From: Opitutaceae bacterium
Lineage (GTDB): Bacteria > Verrucomicrobiota > Verrucomicrobiia > Opitutales > Opitutaceae
Reading direction: 5' to 3'
NCBI GenBank assembly: GCA_016795565.1
Contig: JAEUGW010000002.1
Span: 1 to 64,000, forward strand
DNA: 64,000 bases
The notes under the pieces were generated by a model. The model ran no database searches. It saw only the letters and a list, made by a program, of their open reading frames with translations, and was not told the DNA's origin. Position numbers and translations under genes: made by a program. Of the stretch, positions 18,783 through 28,417 are shown one piece after another. Position 1 is the first letter of the stretch; every line of letters starts with the position of its first letter.

Positions 18783-20225
18783 TCAGCGGGATGCCTCCTC
18801 CGGGGCGCGCAGGTCGAGCGCGGCGTAGCGGAGGGCGCAGTAGAAGGAGGCGCAGAATGTGAGGACCACGGCGGGGTTGGCAAAGGGGAATTCGACCCAC
18901 GCGTAGAGCAGGAGGATGCCGCACCCGGCCAGCAGGTAGCGCGGCAGGACCGAGTCAACGCGCCACCACGGAATCGCGAGCAGGGGCAGCAGGCCGAGGA
19001 TGACGAGCAGGCCGGTGCCGACAAAGCCGGTCTCGGCGAGGGACTGAAGCCAGTCGTTGTGCGCCTCGGCGTAGAAGGGGATCCACACCCACAGCTCGGC
19101 GGCGCGCTGGGTGTTGTAGATGCGGAACACGCGGGCGTAGCTCTCGAGGCCCCAGCCAAACCACGGTTTTTGCGCGGCCATGGTCCAGGTGTCGCGGTAA
19201 AGGGTGAGCCGCGAGGCGAAGGTGGCCTCGCGCGCGCCCGGCGCGAGCTGGGTGGTGGTCTGGTGCAGACGCTGCGCGATGGCCCCGCGCCCCAGCCAGG
19301 CGATGGCGGCGGCGGCCAGCAGCGCGGCCAGGATCAGGCTGGCCACGGGCACCAACGCGGAGGCGCGCCGCTCGCGCCGGCGGCGCACGAGGCGCAGCAG
19401 GAAATGCGTGAGCGCGCCCAGCAGCAGCAGGCCGATGAGGACGGTGCAGGAGCGCGACGCGCTCAACGGCACGGAGGCGGCCAGCAGGAGCGTGACGACC
19501 GCGCCCAGCAGGACGGGCGAGTGCCAGATGTCGCGCTGGCCGCCCCGGCGCAGGGCGTGGAAGAGCAGGCCGAGGCAAACCGCCGTGCTCAGCACCACGA
19601 AGGCGCCCCAGTGGTTGTGGTAGATGAACGTGGAAAAATACCGCGCGTTGGGCGACGGCACGAGGCCGAACCAGAGACCCTTGGCGCCGGCCAGCTTTTG
19701 AAACGTGCCGAACACGGCGAGGACCACGGCGTTGGCCGCCATGATGAACAGCACCGTGCGGACGAGGCTGCGCCGCGTGAGCACGAGGAACAGGTTGAAG
19801 CCGGAGAGCACGAGGACGTTGAGCACCCAGAGCTCCTTCGCCGCCAGCAGCGGCAGGGCCGCCGAGGGCAGCCAGGGGTTGGGGTCGCCCATGACCAGGG
19901 AACGCTCGCCCGCCACCACGACCTCCTGGAAGCCCGGATTGAAGCAGCTCACGAGCACGAGCACATCGTAGAGCCAGAGCGGCCAGAGGTAACGCAGCGC
20001 CGGCCACGCGCGCTCACCCGCCGATTTGCCCCGCTGCCAGCAGGCGGCGACGAACAGCCCCACGCCGACGGTGCCCCAAAGCGCGATGCCCTGGCGCACC
20101 CACGGTGCCTGGCCGCCGAAGGCCCACGTGGTGAACACGAGCAGGGTGACGAAGTGGAACAGCACCAGCTTCGGGAGCAGGCCGAGGGGCGCGCGGTGGC
20201 GGGAGGTGGAATCAGCGTCGCTCAT
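18783..20225 (-). CDS. O-antigen ligase-like membrane protein (Wzy_C domain)
   Basis: A 480-residue integral membrane protein with about twelve helices. It carries the Wzy_C/WaaL-type periplasmic segment: GTFQKLAGAKGLWFGLVPS, then FSTFIYHNHWGAFVVL, a run of helices, and TWTMAAQKPWFGWGLESY followed by HNDWLQSLAETGFVG. These His/Glu-rich loops mark enzymes that ligate polyprenyl-linked glycans to an acceptor (lipid A core or protein) or polymerise them. The ATG at 20225 overlaps the upstream GT4 stop by 14 bases. Ligase and polymerase roles are not distinguished. Confidence 0.88.
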   Translation of the reverse strand: MSDADSTSRHRAPLGLLPKLVLFHFVTLLVFTTWAFGGQAPWVRQGIALWGTVGVGLFVAACWQRGKSAGERAWPALRYLWPLWLYDVLVLVSCFNPGFQEVVVAGERSLVMGDPNPWLPSAALPLLAAKELWVLNVLVLSGFNLFLVLTRRSLVRTVLFIMAANAVVLAVFGTFQKLAGAKGLWFGLVPSPNARYFSTFIYHNHWGAFVVLSTAVCLGLLFHALRRGGQRDIWHSPVLLGAVVTLLLAASVPLSASRSCTVLIGLLLLGALTHFLLRLVRRRRERRASALVPVASLILAALLAAAAIAWLGRGAIAQRLHQTTTQLAPGAREATFASRLTLYRDTWTMAAQKPWFGWGLESYARVFRIYNTQRAAELWVWIPFYAEAHNDWLQSLAETGFVGTGLLVILGLLPLLAIPWWRVDSVLPRYLLAGCGILLLYAWVEFPFANPAVVLTFCASFYCALRYAALDLRAPEEASR

Positions 20226-21342
20226 CGCAGAGGTGACGATAGAAACCGACGAGCAGCCTGGCGGCGCGCGCCCAGGAGAATTCATGCGCCGCCCACGCGC
20301 GGCCCCGGCGGCCCATCGCGGCGAGCTCCGCCGGAGGCGTGGCGAGGGCGGTGCCGAGCGCGGCGGCGTAGTTTTCCCAAGGCCCGCACCAGCCGCAGCC
20401 ATTCGTTTGCAGGCCGGACCACGGCGTGGTGTCCGTGACCAGCGCCGGCACGCCGGCGGCGAGCGCCTCGGCGATGACGAGGCCGAAATTCTCGGAGTGC
20501 GAGGGCAGGACAAAGAGCGAGGCCGCGGCATAGGGCGGCGGCCGGCCCGCACCGTCGAACACGGCCACGCGGTCGGTCGCGCCCGCGGCGGCGATGGTGG
20601 CGGAGAGTTCCGCCGCCGTGTAGTCCTCCGCCACCCCGACGATGAGCAGCAGCCAGTCGCCGCGCGGAGCGGCGAGCCACAGGTCGATCAGCTCGCGCAG
20701 GCGCTTCTTGCGGTGGAAGCGCGAATAGAAGAGAGCGACCGGCCGCGACCGCGCGGCCGGGCAGAGCTCGTGCCAGGCCGCGCGGGCGGCGGCGAGTTCG
20801 GCGTCGGTCGGGAGCGGCACGCCGTTGGGGGAGACACAGACGGGCTGCTTGAAACCGAGCGCGCGGATGTCGTCGCGTTCCTCCGGGCTGGTGGCGTGCC
20901 AGCCGGCGGCGGCGGACAACGCGCCGGGATGCACCAACAGGCTGGCGAGCCGCTTGCGCCAGCGCCGGTGCCGGTAGGCCCAGCCGCTTAGCATGCCGCG
21001 CGGGGAGATGACCAGCGGCACCTGCCGCCGGTGCGCGGTCTCGTGCGCGTAGTGCAGCGGCAGCAGCCAGAGCGCGTGGTTGTGCACCACCTCGGCCGGG
21101 CTCGTGCGGAGGTGGGCGGCGAGGCCGGTCGAGCGGCAGAGCCACCGGGGCGACTCGCGGGGGAATACTTGGATCCGGGCGGCATCGCCGGCGGCCGCGA
21201 GCGGGGGTTGTCCCGGTTCCAGGGTGGCGAGCAACTCGACCGGGTCACCCAGGGCGGCCTGGGCATTGGCCAGCGCCCGCACGGATTTCGAAGGACCGCC
21301 GTGGCGCTCCTCGAGGCTGGGCACGATATGGCAGACGCGCAT
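20212..21342 (-). CDS. Glycosyltransferase family 4
   Basis: A 376-residue GT-B retaining transferase. The N-terminus is MRVCHIVPSLEERHGGPSKSV with the glycine-rich GGPS typical of GT4. The donor domain shows FYSRFHRKKRLRELI and the phosphate-binding PSHSENFGLVIAEALAAGVP with its E-x7-E pair. ATG at 21342 shares one base with the preceding stop (TGATG), indicating translational coupling. Donor and acceptor are not predictable. Confidence 0.9.
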   Translation of the reverse strand: MRVCHIVPSLEERHGGPSKSVRALANAQAALGDPVELLATLEPGQPPLAAAGDAARIQVFPRESPRWLCRSTGLAAHLRTSPAEVVHNHALWLLPLHYAHETAHRRQVPLVISPRGMLSGWAYRHRRWRKRLASLLVHPGALSAAAGWHATSPEERDDIRALGFKQPVCVSPNGVPLPTDAELAAARAAWHELCPAARSRPVALFYSRFHRKKRLRELIDLWLAAPRGDWLLLIVGVAEDYTAAELSATIAAAGATDRVAVFDGAGRPPPYAAASLFVLPSHSENFGLVIAEALAAGVPALVTDTTPWSGLQTNGCGWCGPWENYAAALGTALATPPAELAAMGRRGRAWAAHEFSWARAARLLVGFYRHLCDERR

Positions 21343-21893
21343 CAAACAGGCTCGGGGCGGTCCTTGACGGGCCTGCAGGGCGAGCCCACGCAGATCTTTC
21401 GCGCGGGCAGGTCCTTCACCACGACCGAGCGCGCGCCGACGACGCACAGTTCACCGACCGTGACGCCGGGACCGACAAAAACGTCGGCACCGAGCCAGGC
21501 GTTGGGCCCGATGGTGATTGGCCGCGTGACAAGCGGCATGGACCATTGCGTGAAATCGTGCGTCCCGGCGCAGAGGTGGCAGTGCTGGCTCAGGTTGGAG
21601 CCGGTCTCGAGGCGGATGCGGGCGAGGTTGTAGAGGTTGACGTGCGGACCGACCATGCTGTGCGGCGCGAGCGAGAGGTGGCGCGGAAAGACGATCCGGG
21701 CCGTGGGAAAGATCACGACCGGGCCGGTGATGTCGGCGCCGAAGAGGCGGAGCAGGAAGGCGCGAAAGCCATGGAACGGCCGCGGGCTCCAGCGGAAGAG
21801 GGTGGATTGCACCAGCAGCCACAGCCACCGGCCCAGCACGGCCGACTTCGGGTAGGGTGTGGTGCAGTTCTGGCCGAGGTAGGGGGCGCTCAC
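21342..21893 (-). CDS. WcaF-like hexapeptide-repeat acetyltransferase
   Basis: A 183-residue left-handed beta-helix acyltransferase, close to the colanic acid acetyltransferase WcaF group. It starts with NCTTPYPKSAVLGRWLWLLVQ and has an F-G-A turn (LLRLFGADITGPVVI), hexapeptide turns through ITIGPNAWLGADVFVGPGVTVG, the CAGTHDF catalytic-His region, and the ending ICVGSPCRPVKDR. The start is GTG at 21893, overlapping the upstream stop as GTGA. The longer frame is antisense-like sequence over the next gene. Confidence 0.87.
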   Translation of the reverse strand: MSAPYLGQNCTTPYPKSAVLGRWLWLLVQSTLFRWSPRPFHGFRAFLLRLFGADITGPVVIFPTARIVFPRHLSLAPHSMVGPHVNLYNLARIRLETGSNLSQHCHLCAGTHDFTQWSMPLVTRPITIGPNAWLGADVFVGPGVTVGELCVVGARSVVVKDLPARKICVGSPCRPVKDRPEPV

Positions 21894-23077
21894 GGGACGG
21901 AGGATGCGGACTGGGCAGGGGCGGTCAACTGCGCGAAGTCGGCGAGCAGGTCCTCGGCGTAGGCCGCGTAGTCGTAGGTCCGGGCATCCGCGCGTGCCAC
22001 TGCCGCGAGGCGCGGGCGCAGGCCGGCCTCGCCGAGCAGGCGGGCGAGGGCGGCGGCCAGTTGCGCGGCGGCATCGGGCGCAGCGTGGTCGAAGACGAGG
22101 CCGTTCTCCCCAGCGCGCACGAAATCGGTGAAGCACGCCAGCCGCGACACCACGGGCACGGCCCCGGCGGCCATGGCTTCGGCGACGGCGACGCCAAACG
22201 TCTCGCCCTGTTCGGCGAGGCTGGGATAACAGAAAATGCCGATGCGCCGGTAAACCCCGGCGAGCGTCCGCTCGTTGAACTCGGGATCCAGCAGTGTGAA
22301 GCGGCCGGGGTCCATCGCCGTCGAGAGGCGGTGCAGCAGTTGTCCGCGGAAAATGACGCCCGAACCGCCGCGGGCCACATCGGCGGGGCCGCACAGCAGC
22401 AGGCGCCACGGCGGCAGGCCGGGTGTGGCCGCCAGCAGCTTCACCGCCTCGGCAAGCAGGAAGAGTCCCTTCTCCTCGTGGATGCGGCCGACGTAGCCGA
22501 GCACCACCTCGCCCGGCTGGGCGGGCGGCAGGCCGGCGGGGGCCGCGTCCGAGGGTGTGCCGAGCAGTTGCCAGTCGATGGGATAGCCGCGGACGCGGGT
22601 GACGGACGAGAGCGCGGGATTCTCGGCGAGCACTCGGTCCCGCACATAGCTGCTGGCGGCGAGCACGCGGGCGATGGCGCGGTAGCGGCGATACTGGCCC
22701 TTGGGCATGCGGCCGGTCATGATAACGACGCGCCCGGCGCGGGGCTTCAACCAGCCCAGCCAGACGGGCAGGGTGACGGCGTTGACCACGACGATGTCGG
22801 CGGAGGGCAGGGCGAAGAACACGCGCCAGCTCCAGAGGAAGTCCAGCAGCAGGTTGCGCCCCAGGCTGCGCTGATGGTCCCAGCCGGGGAGGCGCAGGTG
22901 GCGGACTCCGTCGCGCGTCTCCGTGCGGGGAAAATCCCGCCAGCGGCGCGAGATCATGGTCACGGCGTGGCCGCGGGCGGCGAATTCCCGCGCGAGGTTG
23001 TGCCAGGATTTTTCCGTGGAGCCGCCGCTGACGGGCGGCACGGGCAGGAAGAATCCGCTGACAATGGTGATGCGCAT
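21890..23077 (-). CDS. Glycosyltransferase family 4
   Basis: A 395-residue GT-B transferase. MRITIVSGFFLPVPPVSGGSTEKSW contains the nucleotide-loop glycines. The donor domain has LGYVGRIHEEKGLFLLAEA and YPSLAEQGETFGVAVAEAMAAGAVP, with the E-x7-E pair. ATG at 23077 is 3 bases after the stop of the upstream GT4. Part of the continuous minus-strand glycan operon. Confidence 0.9.
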   Translation of the reverse strand: MRITIVSGFFLPVPPVSGGSTEKSWHNLAREFAARGHAVTMISRRWRDFPRTETRDGVRHLRLPGWDHQRSLGRNLLLDFLWSWRVFFALPSADIVVVNAVTLPVWLGWLKPRAGRVVIMTGRMPKGQYRRYRAIARVLAASSYVRDRVLAENPALSSVTRVRGYPIDWQLLGTPSDAAPAGLPPAQPGEVVLGYVGRIHEEKGLFLLAEAVKLLAATPGLPPWRLLLCGPADVARGGSGVIFRGQLLHRLSTAMDPGRFTLLDPEFNERTLAGVYRRIGIFCYPSLAEQGETFGVAVAEAMAAGAVPVVSRLACFTDFVRAGENGLVFDHAAPDAAAQLAAALARLLGEAGLRPRLAAVARADARTYDYAAYAEDLLADFAQLTAPAQSASSVP

Positions 23078-23080
23078 GGC

Positions 23081-24256
23081 TCAGGCCGGGGGCAGGCTGG
23101 CGAGGGCGGCCAGCAGACCGTCGGTGGTCTGCCGGTAGGTGTAGCGGCTGGCGGTGGCGAGGGCGTTGCGGCCGAGACGGTGCATTTCCTCCGCCGGGGA
23201 GCGAAGGGCGGCGCGCAGGGTGGCGGCCAGTGCGGCCGGATCCTCTGCGGCGAACACCCAGCCGGTCTCACCGGGCTGCACGAGGTCGCGCTGGCAGCCG
23301 ACGAGGTCGGAGACGAGGCAGGGCACGCCCAGGTGCATGGCCTCGTTCACGGCGAGGCCCCAGGTCTCGTAGTGCCCGCGCGAAGGCAGGACGAAGAGGT
23401 CGGCGAGCAGGTAGCGCGCGGGCATCTCGCTTTGGTTGGCGAAGGGCAGGAAGCGGACGCACCGGTCGGGCCGCGTGGCCGCGAGGGCGGCGAGCCGCTC
23501 CTTTTCCGCGCCGTCGCCCACAAAGACCAGCGCCTCCTCCGGGGTGGAGACGGCCAGAAAGGCCTCGAGCAAGGCGACCGGCTGCTTGGCGGCGGAGAAC
23601 TTGCCGGCGTAGAGGACGACACGCTTGCCGGCGAGCCCGAGTTCGCCCCGCAGCTGCTCCGCCGCCACACGCGTGGCGGCGTCGTTGGGATTGAAGTGCG
23701 CGGCGTTCACCGAATGCGGCGCAAAAAACAGTTTGCCCTCCGGCACCCCGAGGGCGCGGAAATAGTCGCGGTTGGCCGCGCCGACGCAGGCGAAGGCGGC
23801 GAACTGCCGGTAGAGGAAACGCAGCAGCAGGCGGCGCAGGAGCGGCAGGCGCGCGCGGCCGAGCAGGTGGGAATCGCCGCGGAAGAGCAGGGGCACGCCC
23901 TGGCGGCGGGCCCACCAGATGGCGCGCTGGTGCGAGCGCCAGTTGTAGCCGAAGAGCAGCACGGCTTCGGGCCGCCACGCCGCGAGGCGCGCGGTCAGCC
24001 CGGGATTGTCGAGTCCGCCGAAATGGTGCGTGCCCGGATCGCGGGCGACATTCGGCACGAACTCCGATTCGTAGCCGGCGAGCAGGTCAACATCCCACTG
24101 GAAGGTCGCGCCGAACTGCGGGTCGCGCTGCGCGGTGACGCCGAACTCCCACAGATAGAACACGCGGAATTGCAGCGGGGTGTGCGCGCGCAGCCAGCGG
24201 AACCACGGGCTGTAGTATTGCACGGGATGCGAGAGGACGATGGCAAGGCGGCGCAT
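23081..24256 (-). CDS. Glycosyltransferase family 4
   Basis: A 391-residue GT-B protein beginning MRRLAIVLSHPVQYYSPWF, a start shared with a GT4 subgroup that carries HPVQY. Donor-domain motifs are VVLYAGKFSAAKQPVALLEAF and LPSRGHYETWGLAVNEAMHLGVP with E-x7-E. The ATG at 24256 is 8 bases after the upstream polymerase stop. The much longer open frame above it is an out-of-frame read of the polymerase gene. Confidence 0.9.
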   Translation of the reverse strand: MRRLAIVLSHPVQYYSPWFRWLRAHTPLQFRVFYLWEFGVTAQRDPQFGATFQWDVDLLAGYESEFVPNVARDPGTHHFGGLDNPGLTARLAAWRPEAVLLFGYNWRSHQRAIWWARRQGVPLLFRGDSHLLGRARLPLLRRLLLRFLYRQFAAFACVGAANRDYFRALGVPEGKLFFAPHSVNAAHFNPNDAATRVAAEQLRGELGLAGKRVVLYAGKFSAAKQPVALLEAFLAVSTPEEALVFVGDGAEKERLAALAATRPDRCVRFLPFANQSEMPARYLLADLFVLPSRGHYETWGLAVNEAMHLGVPCLVSDLVGCQRDLVQPGETGWVFAAEDPAALAATLRAALRSPAEEMHRLGRNALATASRYTYRQTTDGLLAALASLPPA

Positions 24257-24264
24257 GTCCGGGG

Positions 24265-25716
24265 TCAGAGGCCGAAGAGGGAGCGCAGAAGCAAGGGGGT
24301 GCCGAGCACGACGACCACGGCCTGTTCCAGCGAGGACACCCACACCGCCATGGTGAGCTCGGCGTTGAAGGACCACGCGGTCAGCAGCACCATGAGCAGG
24401 CCGGCAAAGGAGAACATCGGGCTGAAAGTGGACCAGATCTGGAGCTTCTTGAGCCAGAAGCCCCACAGGGCCCCGAGTGCCATGGTGCCGATCAGGCCGA
24501 AGTTCGCGTAGGCCTCGGTCACGAGCCCGAAGGCGATCGTCGTCGAAGCCGTATCCTCCTCCCGCTGGAGGCCGTAGTAGATCGCGAGCTCGTAGGTGGC
24601 CACGTGGGAGCGGGGCTTGTCCGGCCAGAAAAACCGCGGCACCAGCTGCGGCAGGACGTAGGAGTAGGTTTTCCCGTAGAGGTAGTCCTGCCGATCGGGG
24701 GTGTTGTCCACGATGAGGCAGAGGATGTGCATGAGCGAGGTGCGCTCGAGCATCTTCTGGCTGACGGTCTTGCCGCCGCTGGTCGGCAGCAGGCCGAAGC
24801 CGATCCACTCCTCAAAGAACGCGGGCAGCTGGGTCAGGGTCGGGGCGGGATGGCGTTCATCCCAATATTTGGTGCGCATCTGCGTCTTGCCGGTGTGGAG
24901 CAGGGCCAGCACGGCGAAGGCCAGGCCCAGCACGAGCCAGGGGATGCGCTTGCCGCCGGAGACGTAGCCCAGCAGGCCGATGCCGATCAGGCTGATGGCC
25001 CCGATCAGTATCAGGCTGACGCTCATGAAGAGCAACTGGGGCAAAAGAGTGCAGACGAACACGGTCTTCTCCCCCTGGGTGAGCTCGCCCCGGCCCCAAC
25101 GCTGGGCCCCGATGAAGGTGCAGAGGATGCCGATGCCGTAGAAGATCGCGCGCAGGATGCTCTCCAGCTCGGCGGGCACCCAGGTCGTGAACGTGCTGAT
25201 ACCCACGTAGGCCGTGGACAGGATGAGCCCGTAGATGATCAGTTTTTCAACCTGACGGGAGATGAGCGACTCGCGCCAGAAACGGCTGTGACCGGGCAGG
25301 CCCCGGACGTTGACATAGACGAGGATCGCGCAGAGCTGATAAAGGATGACCGCGAGACAGGCATGGGTGATGACCTCGGGCGCATAGCCCGCGAGCTGTT
25401 CGCGGGCGTTGAGCACCGGCATGGCGTAGGCGTTGGCGCACAGAAGCAGGATGGTCTCGAAGACCGGGAAGCGGCTGCCGCCGGTGCGGGCCCACAACAG
25501 GGCGGGCAGCACGGCCAGCGCGAACATCACCAGACCCAGCACCCGGTGCAGGAGGAGTTCGACATTGGCGGTGTAGGCGAGATAGCCGAGCAGCCCGGCC
25601 AGGAGGGCCGAGCCGGTGAGGAACAGCTTGCGGCCGCGCTCGGCATGGGCGCCGCCGAGGATGCCGTAGTCCATGACGGTTTCCTCGGGCAGCGGGGCGG
25701 GGGTGAAGTCGTGCAT
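24265..25716 (-). CDS. Wzy-like O-antigen/oligosaccharide repeat-unit polymerase
   Basis: A 483-residue membrane protein with around twelve helices. The large loop before the last helices contains YSYVLPQLVPRFFWPDKP, then ASTTIAFGLVTEAYANFGL. This P-R-x-x-W-P-x-K-P and E-A-Y-x-N-F-G pattern is typical of Wzy-type polymerases that join lipid-linked repeats in the periplasm. ATG at 25716 lies 7 bases after the preceding stop. If it is a true Wzy, a flippase is expected, but none is seen in the locus, which has an ABC exporter instead. Confidence 0.75.
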   Translation of the reverse strand: MHDFTPAPLPEETVMDYGILGGAHAERGRKLFLTGSALLAGLLGYLAYTANVELLLHRVLGLVMFALAVLPALLWARTGGSRFPVFETILLLCANAYAMPVLNAREQLAGYAPEVITHACLAVILYQLCAILVYVNVRGLPGHSRFWRESLISRQVEKLIIYGLILSTAYVGISTFTTWVPAELESILRAIFYGIGILCTFIGAQRWGRGELTQGEKTVFVCTLLPQLLFMSVSLILIGAISLIGIGLLGYVSGGKRIPWLVLGLAFAVLALLHTGKTQMRTKYWDERHPAPTLTQLPAFFEEWIGFGLLPTSGGKTVSQKMLERTSLMHILCLIVDNTPDRQDYLYGKTYSYVLPQLVPRFFWPDKPRSHVATYELAIYYGLQREEDTASTTIAFGLVTEAYANFGLIGTMALGALWGFWLKKLQIWSTFSPMFSFAGLLMVLLTAWSFNAELTMAVWVSSLEQAVVVVLGTPLLLRSLFGL

Positions 25717-25723
25717 GGGCGGC

Positions 25724-26989
25724 TCAGGTGCGGCCGGCGGCCGTGAGGATTTCCATCTGGGCCGCCGCCACGCGGGCGGCATCCCACTCGGGCCGCGCGG
25801 CGGGCGGGGCGACCCGGCCGTCGGCGAGGTCTTGCAGCCAGGCGGTCGCGGCGCGAACACACGCCGCCGACGGCGGGCCGTCGGGGAAGGCGAGGCCGCT
25901 CTGCCCCAAGGCGGCGAGCCGCGCGAGCATCGCGCTGCCGGCGGGGGCGAGGGCGAGCACGGGGCGGCCGGCCGCGAGCACCGCCAGGAGCTTGGAAGGG
26001 GTGAAGGCCAGATCGGTGGAGCCCAGCAGAAGATTGGCCTCGGCCTCCAGAGTCACCTGCAAGGCGTCGAAATAGCGGAGCCGGCCGGGTTGCTCAAACA
26101 CGCAGTCCTGCAAACCATATTGCGCGGCCAGGGCAAGCGTCGCCGGCTGCGCCTGCGGGTCGTAGCTGGTGCCAAAAAAATGCACGCTCACGCGCGGGCC
26201 GGCGCGGCGGGCCCCGGCCAGCGCGGCGAAGAGCACCGCCACCGCCGCAAGCTGGCCCGGCCCGAGTGCGCCGGCGCAGGCGAGGCGCACGCCGCCAGCC
26301 GGCAGCAGTGCGGGCCGTTCCGCGAGGGTCGCGCGCAGCCGGGTCAGGTCGGGATCAGGCGACCCAAAAGGCAGCTCGATGGCGGGTGTGGCGCGCAGCG
26401 CGGGATAGCGGCGGCGGACGGTGTCCAAATACGCGGCGGAGACCGCCAGCAAGCCGTCGGCACCGCGCAGGGTCCAGCCTTCCAGGACGCGCCCGAGGCC
26501 CCGGGCAAACCGGTATTTCCAGCCGCCGGGCGGTCGCGGCGCGCCGGGCCGCTCGTAATAGTCGCTGACCCAGGGATCCTGCAGATCGATCACGTAGGGC
26601 ACGCCGGTGAGCATTTTCCAGAGCCGGCCCAGCGGCAGCGTGATGAACATCGTCGTCGAAAAATAGACCGCGTCGTAACGCCGGCCACCGAGCAGGCGGC
26701 AACCGGCGAGGAACAGGAAGGGCAGCGAGCGCAACGCGACGTTGTTGACGCCAAGCCGGCCGGTCCAGCGCCGCGAGCAGCAGCGGGCGCGAACCACGCG
26801 CACCGCCGCCGGCACGGTGGCCTCCAGCTCCGGTTCCACCGGCGCCGTGGGCGTGGGATCCGCGACCGTGAGCACCGTCACCTCCCATCCGGCGGCAACG
26901 AAATACGGCAGCGCCACGCGCACCCGCTGCATGTCCGGGGCGTTGACCGGCGGAAAGTGGGGACTGACGATGAGGACGCGCTTGCTCAC
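25724..26989 (-). CDS. Glycosyltransferase family 4-like
   Basis: A 421-residue GT-B fold transferase. VLIVSPHFPPVNAPDMQRVR is a common start in capsule and exopolysaccharide loci, and VPYVIDLQDPWVSDYY is a conserved acceptor-domain strand. The donor domain is divergent: FTPSKLLAVLAAGRPVLAL is present but the usual E-x7-E is replaced, so the enzyme may use a different donor mode. The GTG at 26989 overlaps the upstream stop as GTGA. Confidence 0.82.
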   Translation of the reverse strand: MSKRVLIVSPHFPPVNAPDMQRVRVALPYFVAAGWEVTVLTVADPTPTAPVEPELEATVPAAVRVVRARCCSRRWTGRLGVNNVALRSLPFLFLAGCRLLGGRRYDAVYFSTTMFITLPLGRLWKMLTGVPYVIDLQDPWVSDYYERPGAPRPPGGWKYRFARGLGRVLEGWTLRGADGLLAVSAAYLDTVRRRYPALRATPAIELPFGSPDPDLTRLRATLAERPALLPAGGVRLACAGALGPGQLAAVAVLFAALAGARRAGPRVSVHFFGTSYDPQAQPATLALAAQYGLQDCVFEQPGRLRYFDALQVTLEAEANLLLGSTDLAFTPSKLLAVLAAGRPVLALAPAGSAMLARLAALGQSGLAFPDGPPSAACVRAATAWLQDLADGRVAPPAARPEWDAARVAAAQMEILTAAGRT

Positions 26990-27615
26990 GCGGGGGAGGC
27001 GGGCGGCCGCAACAGCCGGATGTCCCAGGTCTGGCCGCGGGCGTTGGCCACGGTGGTGGCCTCGAAGGCCGACACATGCTGCTCCACGCGCCGCCAGTGC
27101 GCCGCCCAGTGGCCGAAGCGGAAGTGCGAGATGACGACCGTGCCGCCCGGCGCGAGCGCGGGCAGGAAGGCGGCAACCAGCGCGCCCGGATCGTGGGCGT
27201 AGCCGATGCACTCGCTGAAGATGATGACGTCGAATTTTTCCGCCGGGCGCCAGGTCTCGAAATTGCCCTCGGCGAACTCGCACTCCCGCAGGTTCAGCGC
27301 CCGGGCCATGCGAATGCCCTCGGGTGAGAGATCGACCCCGAGGTAGCGGCGGAACGGATGCGGCTGGAACAATTGGGCGAGGCGGCCGCTGCCGCAGCCG
27401 AGATCCAGGATGGCAGGGTTGGCGTGGAGCTGCGTGACGTAGCCGACGATCACGCTCTGGCGCGGCAGCTCCGGCAGTTGGTGGAAGTGCGCCCAAGCCC
27501 CGCTGCGGTATTCGCCGTCCACGGCCGCCTGGTTGACGGGTCGGCCGAAGCCGGCGGGTTCCAGCAGGAATTTGCGGCGGAGGCGGGCGAGGAGGCCGGG
27601 GCGAAACGGGTTCAT
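26986..27615 (-). CDS. Class I SAM-dependent methyltransferase
   Basis: A 209-residue methyltransferase. Motif I is ILDLGCGSGRLAQLF, motif II is YLGVDLSPEGIRMA, then FDVIIFSECIGYAHDP and a PGGTVVISHF strand. It is unlike the FkbM enzymes of this locus and resembles UbiE/Methyltransf_11-type proteins. The substrate is probably a glycan or lipid-linked sugar, from context only. ATG at 27615 overlaps the upstream PIG-L stop by 4 bases. Confidence 0.87.
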   Translation of the reverse strand: MNPFRPGLLARLRRKFLLEPAGFGRPVNQAAVDGEYRSGAWAHFHQLPELPRQSVIVGYVTQLHANPAILDLGCGSGRLAQLFQPHPFRRYLGVDLSPEGIRMARALNLRECEFAEGNFETWRPAEKFDVIIFSECIGYAHDPGALVAAFLPALAPGGTVVISHFRFGHWAAHWRRVEQHVSAFEATTVANARGQTWDIRLLRPPASPA

Positions 27616-28412
27616 GGCGATGGGGCGGGCGGTTGGTGGCGGAAGAAGAATTCGTTGTCGGCGAGAAAAATATCCACCAGGTGGGCGGGCAGCGCGGGGG
27701 CGCTGTCGGGGGGAAGGGGCGCAATCTGCGACTGGTAGCAGCGGATGGCCTGCTGCTTGTGCTGCCGGAAATCCTCCAGGGGCAGCGCGCGGCAGTCCTT
27801 GGTGGCGAACCAGCGGCGGAGCAGCAGCACCGGGTTCCACCAGGACCACACCGGGTATTGCCAGACCACGGGCTGCCGGGGGATGAGCGCCAGCGCGTCC
27901 ATGACGAACCCGAAGGTGGCGTCGTGCTCGCTGCTGCCATCGGGGTTGCAGGGCAGGAACAATTCGGCCGCCCCGATCTCCTGCAGTTGCCGCGCGAGGC
28001 GCCGGACGAGGGCCTCCCGGTGCGCGGCGGTGATGGCCTTCAGCGTGCCGTCGGGCTCGTCGAGGAAATGGATGGCGCTGCGCTCGACGCCGAGGCAGGC
28101 GAGCGCCTGCAGGGCCTCGCCGCGGCGAAGCGCGGCAAGCGCGGGCGGCGGGAAACGGGCGTGCCCGGGATGGGAGGCGGAGCCGTCGGTGATGAAGATG
28201 ACGTGGACGGGCAGGCCCTCGTGGCGCTTGCGGGCGATGAGGCCGCCGCAGGCGAGGGACTCATCGTCCTGGTGGGGGGCGATGACCACCGTGGCCTCCT
28301 CCGCCAGGACATAGGGCTTGCTGCCGGACTGCAGGAGACCGTTGCACAACTCGATGGCGATCTTCCGGAGGAGCTCCTTTAGTCGCCGGCGTGTGTTGAT
28401 CGGGGCGGGCAT
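27612..28412 (-). CDS. PIG-L family N-acetylglucosaminyl deacetylase
   Basis: A 266-residue zinc hydrolase of the PIG-L/LmbE family that removes an N-acetyl group from an amino sugar. The zinc-binding and catalytic motif APHQDDESLACGG, a GSASHP segment, and a third ligand in NPDGSSEHDATF can be read. A deacetylase here suggests a free amino sugar in the final glycan. ATG at 28412 is 5 bases after the stop of the upstream GT4. The upstream part of the open frame is an out-of-frame shadow. Confidence 0.9.
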   Translation of the reverse strand: MPAPINTRRRLKELLRKIAIELCNGLLQSGSKPYVLAEEATVVIAPHQDDESLACGGLIARKRHEGLPVHVIFITDGSASHPGHARFPPPALAALRRGEALQALACLGVERSAIHFLDEPDGTLKAITAAHREALVRRLARQLQEIGAAELFLPCNPDGSSEHDATFGFVMDALALIPRQPVVWQYPVWSWWNPVLLLRRWFATKDCRALPLEDFRQHKQQAIRCYQSQIAPLPPDSAPALPAHLVDIFLADNEFFFRHQPPAPSP

Positions 28413-28417
28413 GACGG

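Noticed and set aside
21857-24511. Plus-strand open frame of 884 codons
   Set aside because: It is exactly antisense to the acetyltransferase, two GT4 genes and the polymerase, all with clear motifs. Its translation is an Ala/Gly/Glu/Arg/His-rich pattern typical of frames opposite GC-rich coding DNA.
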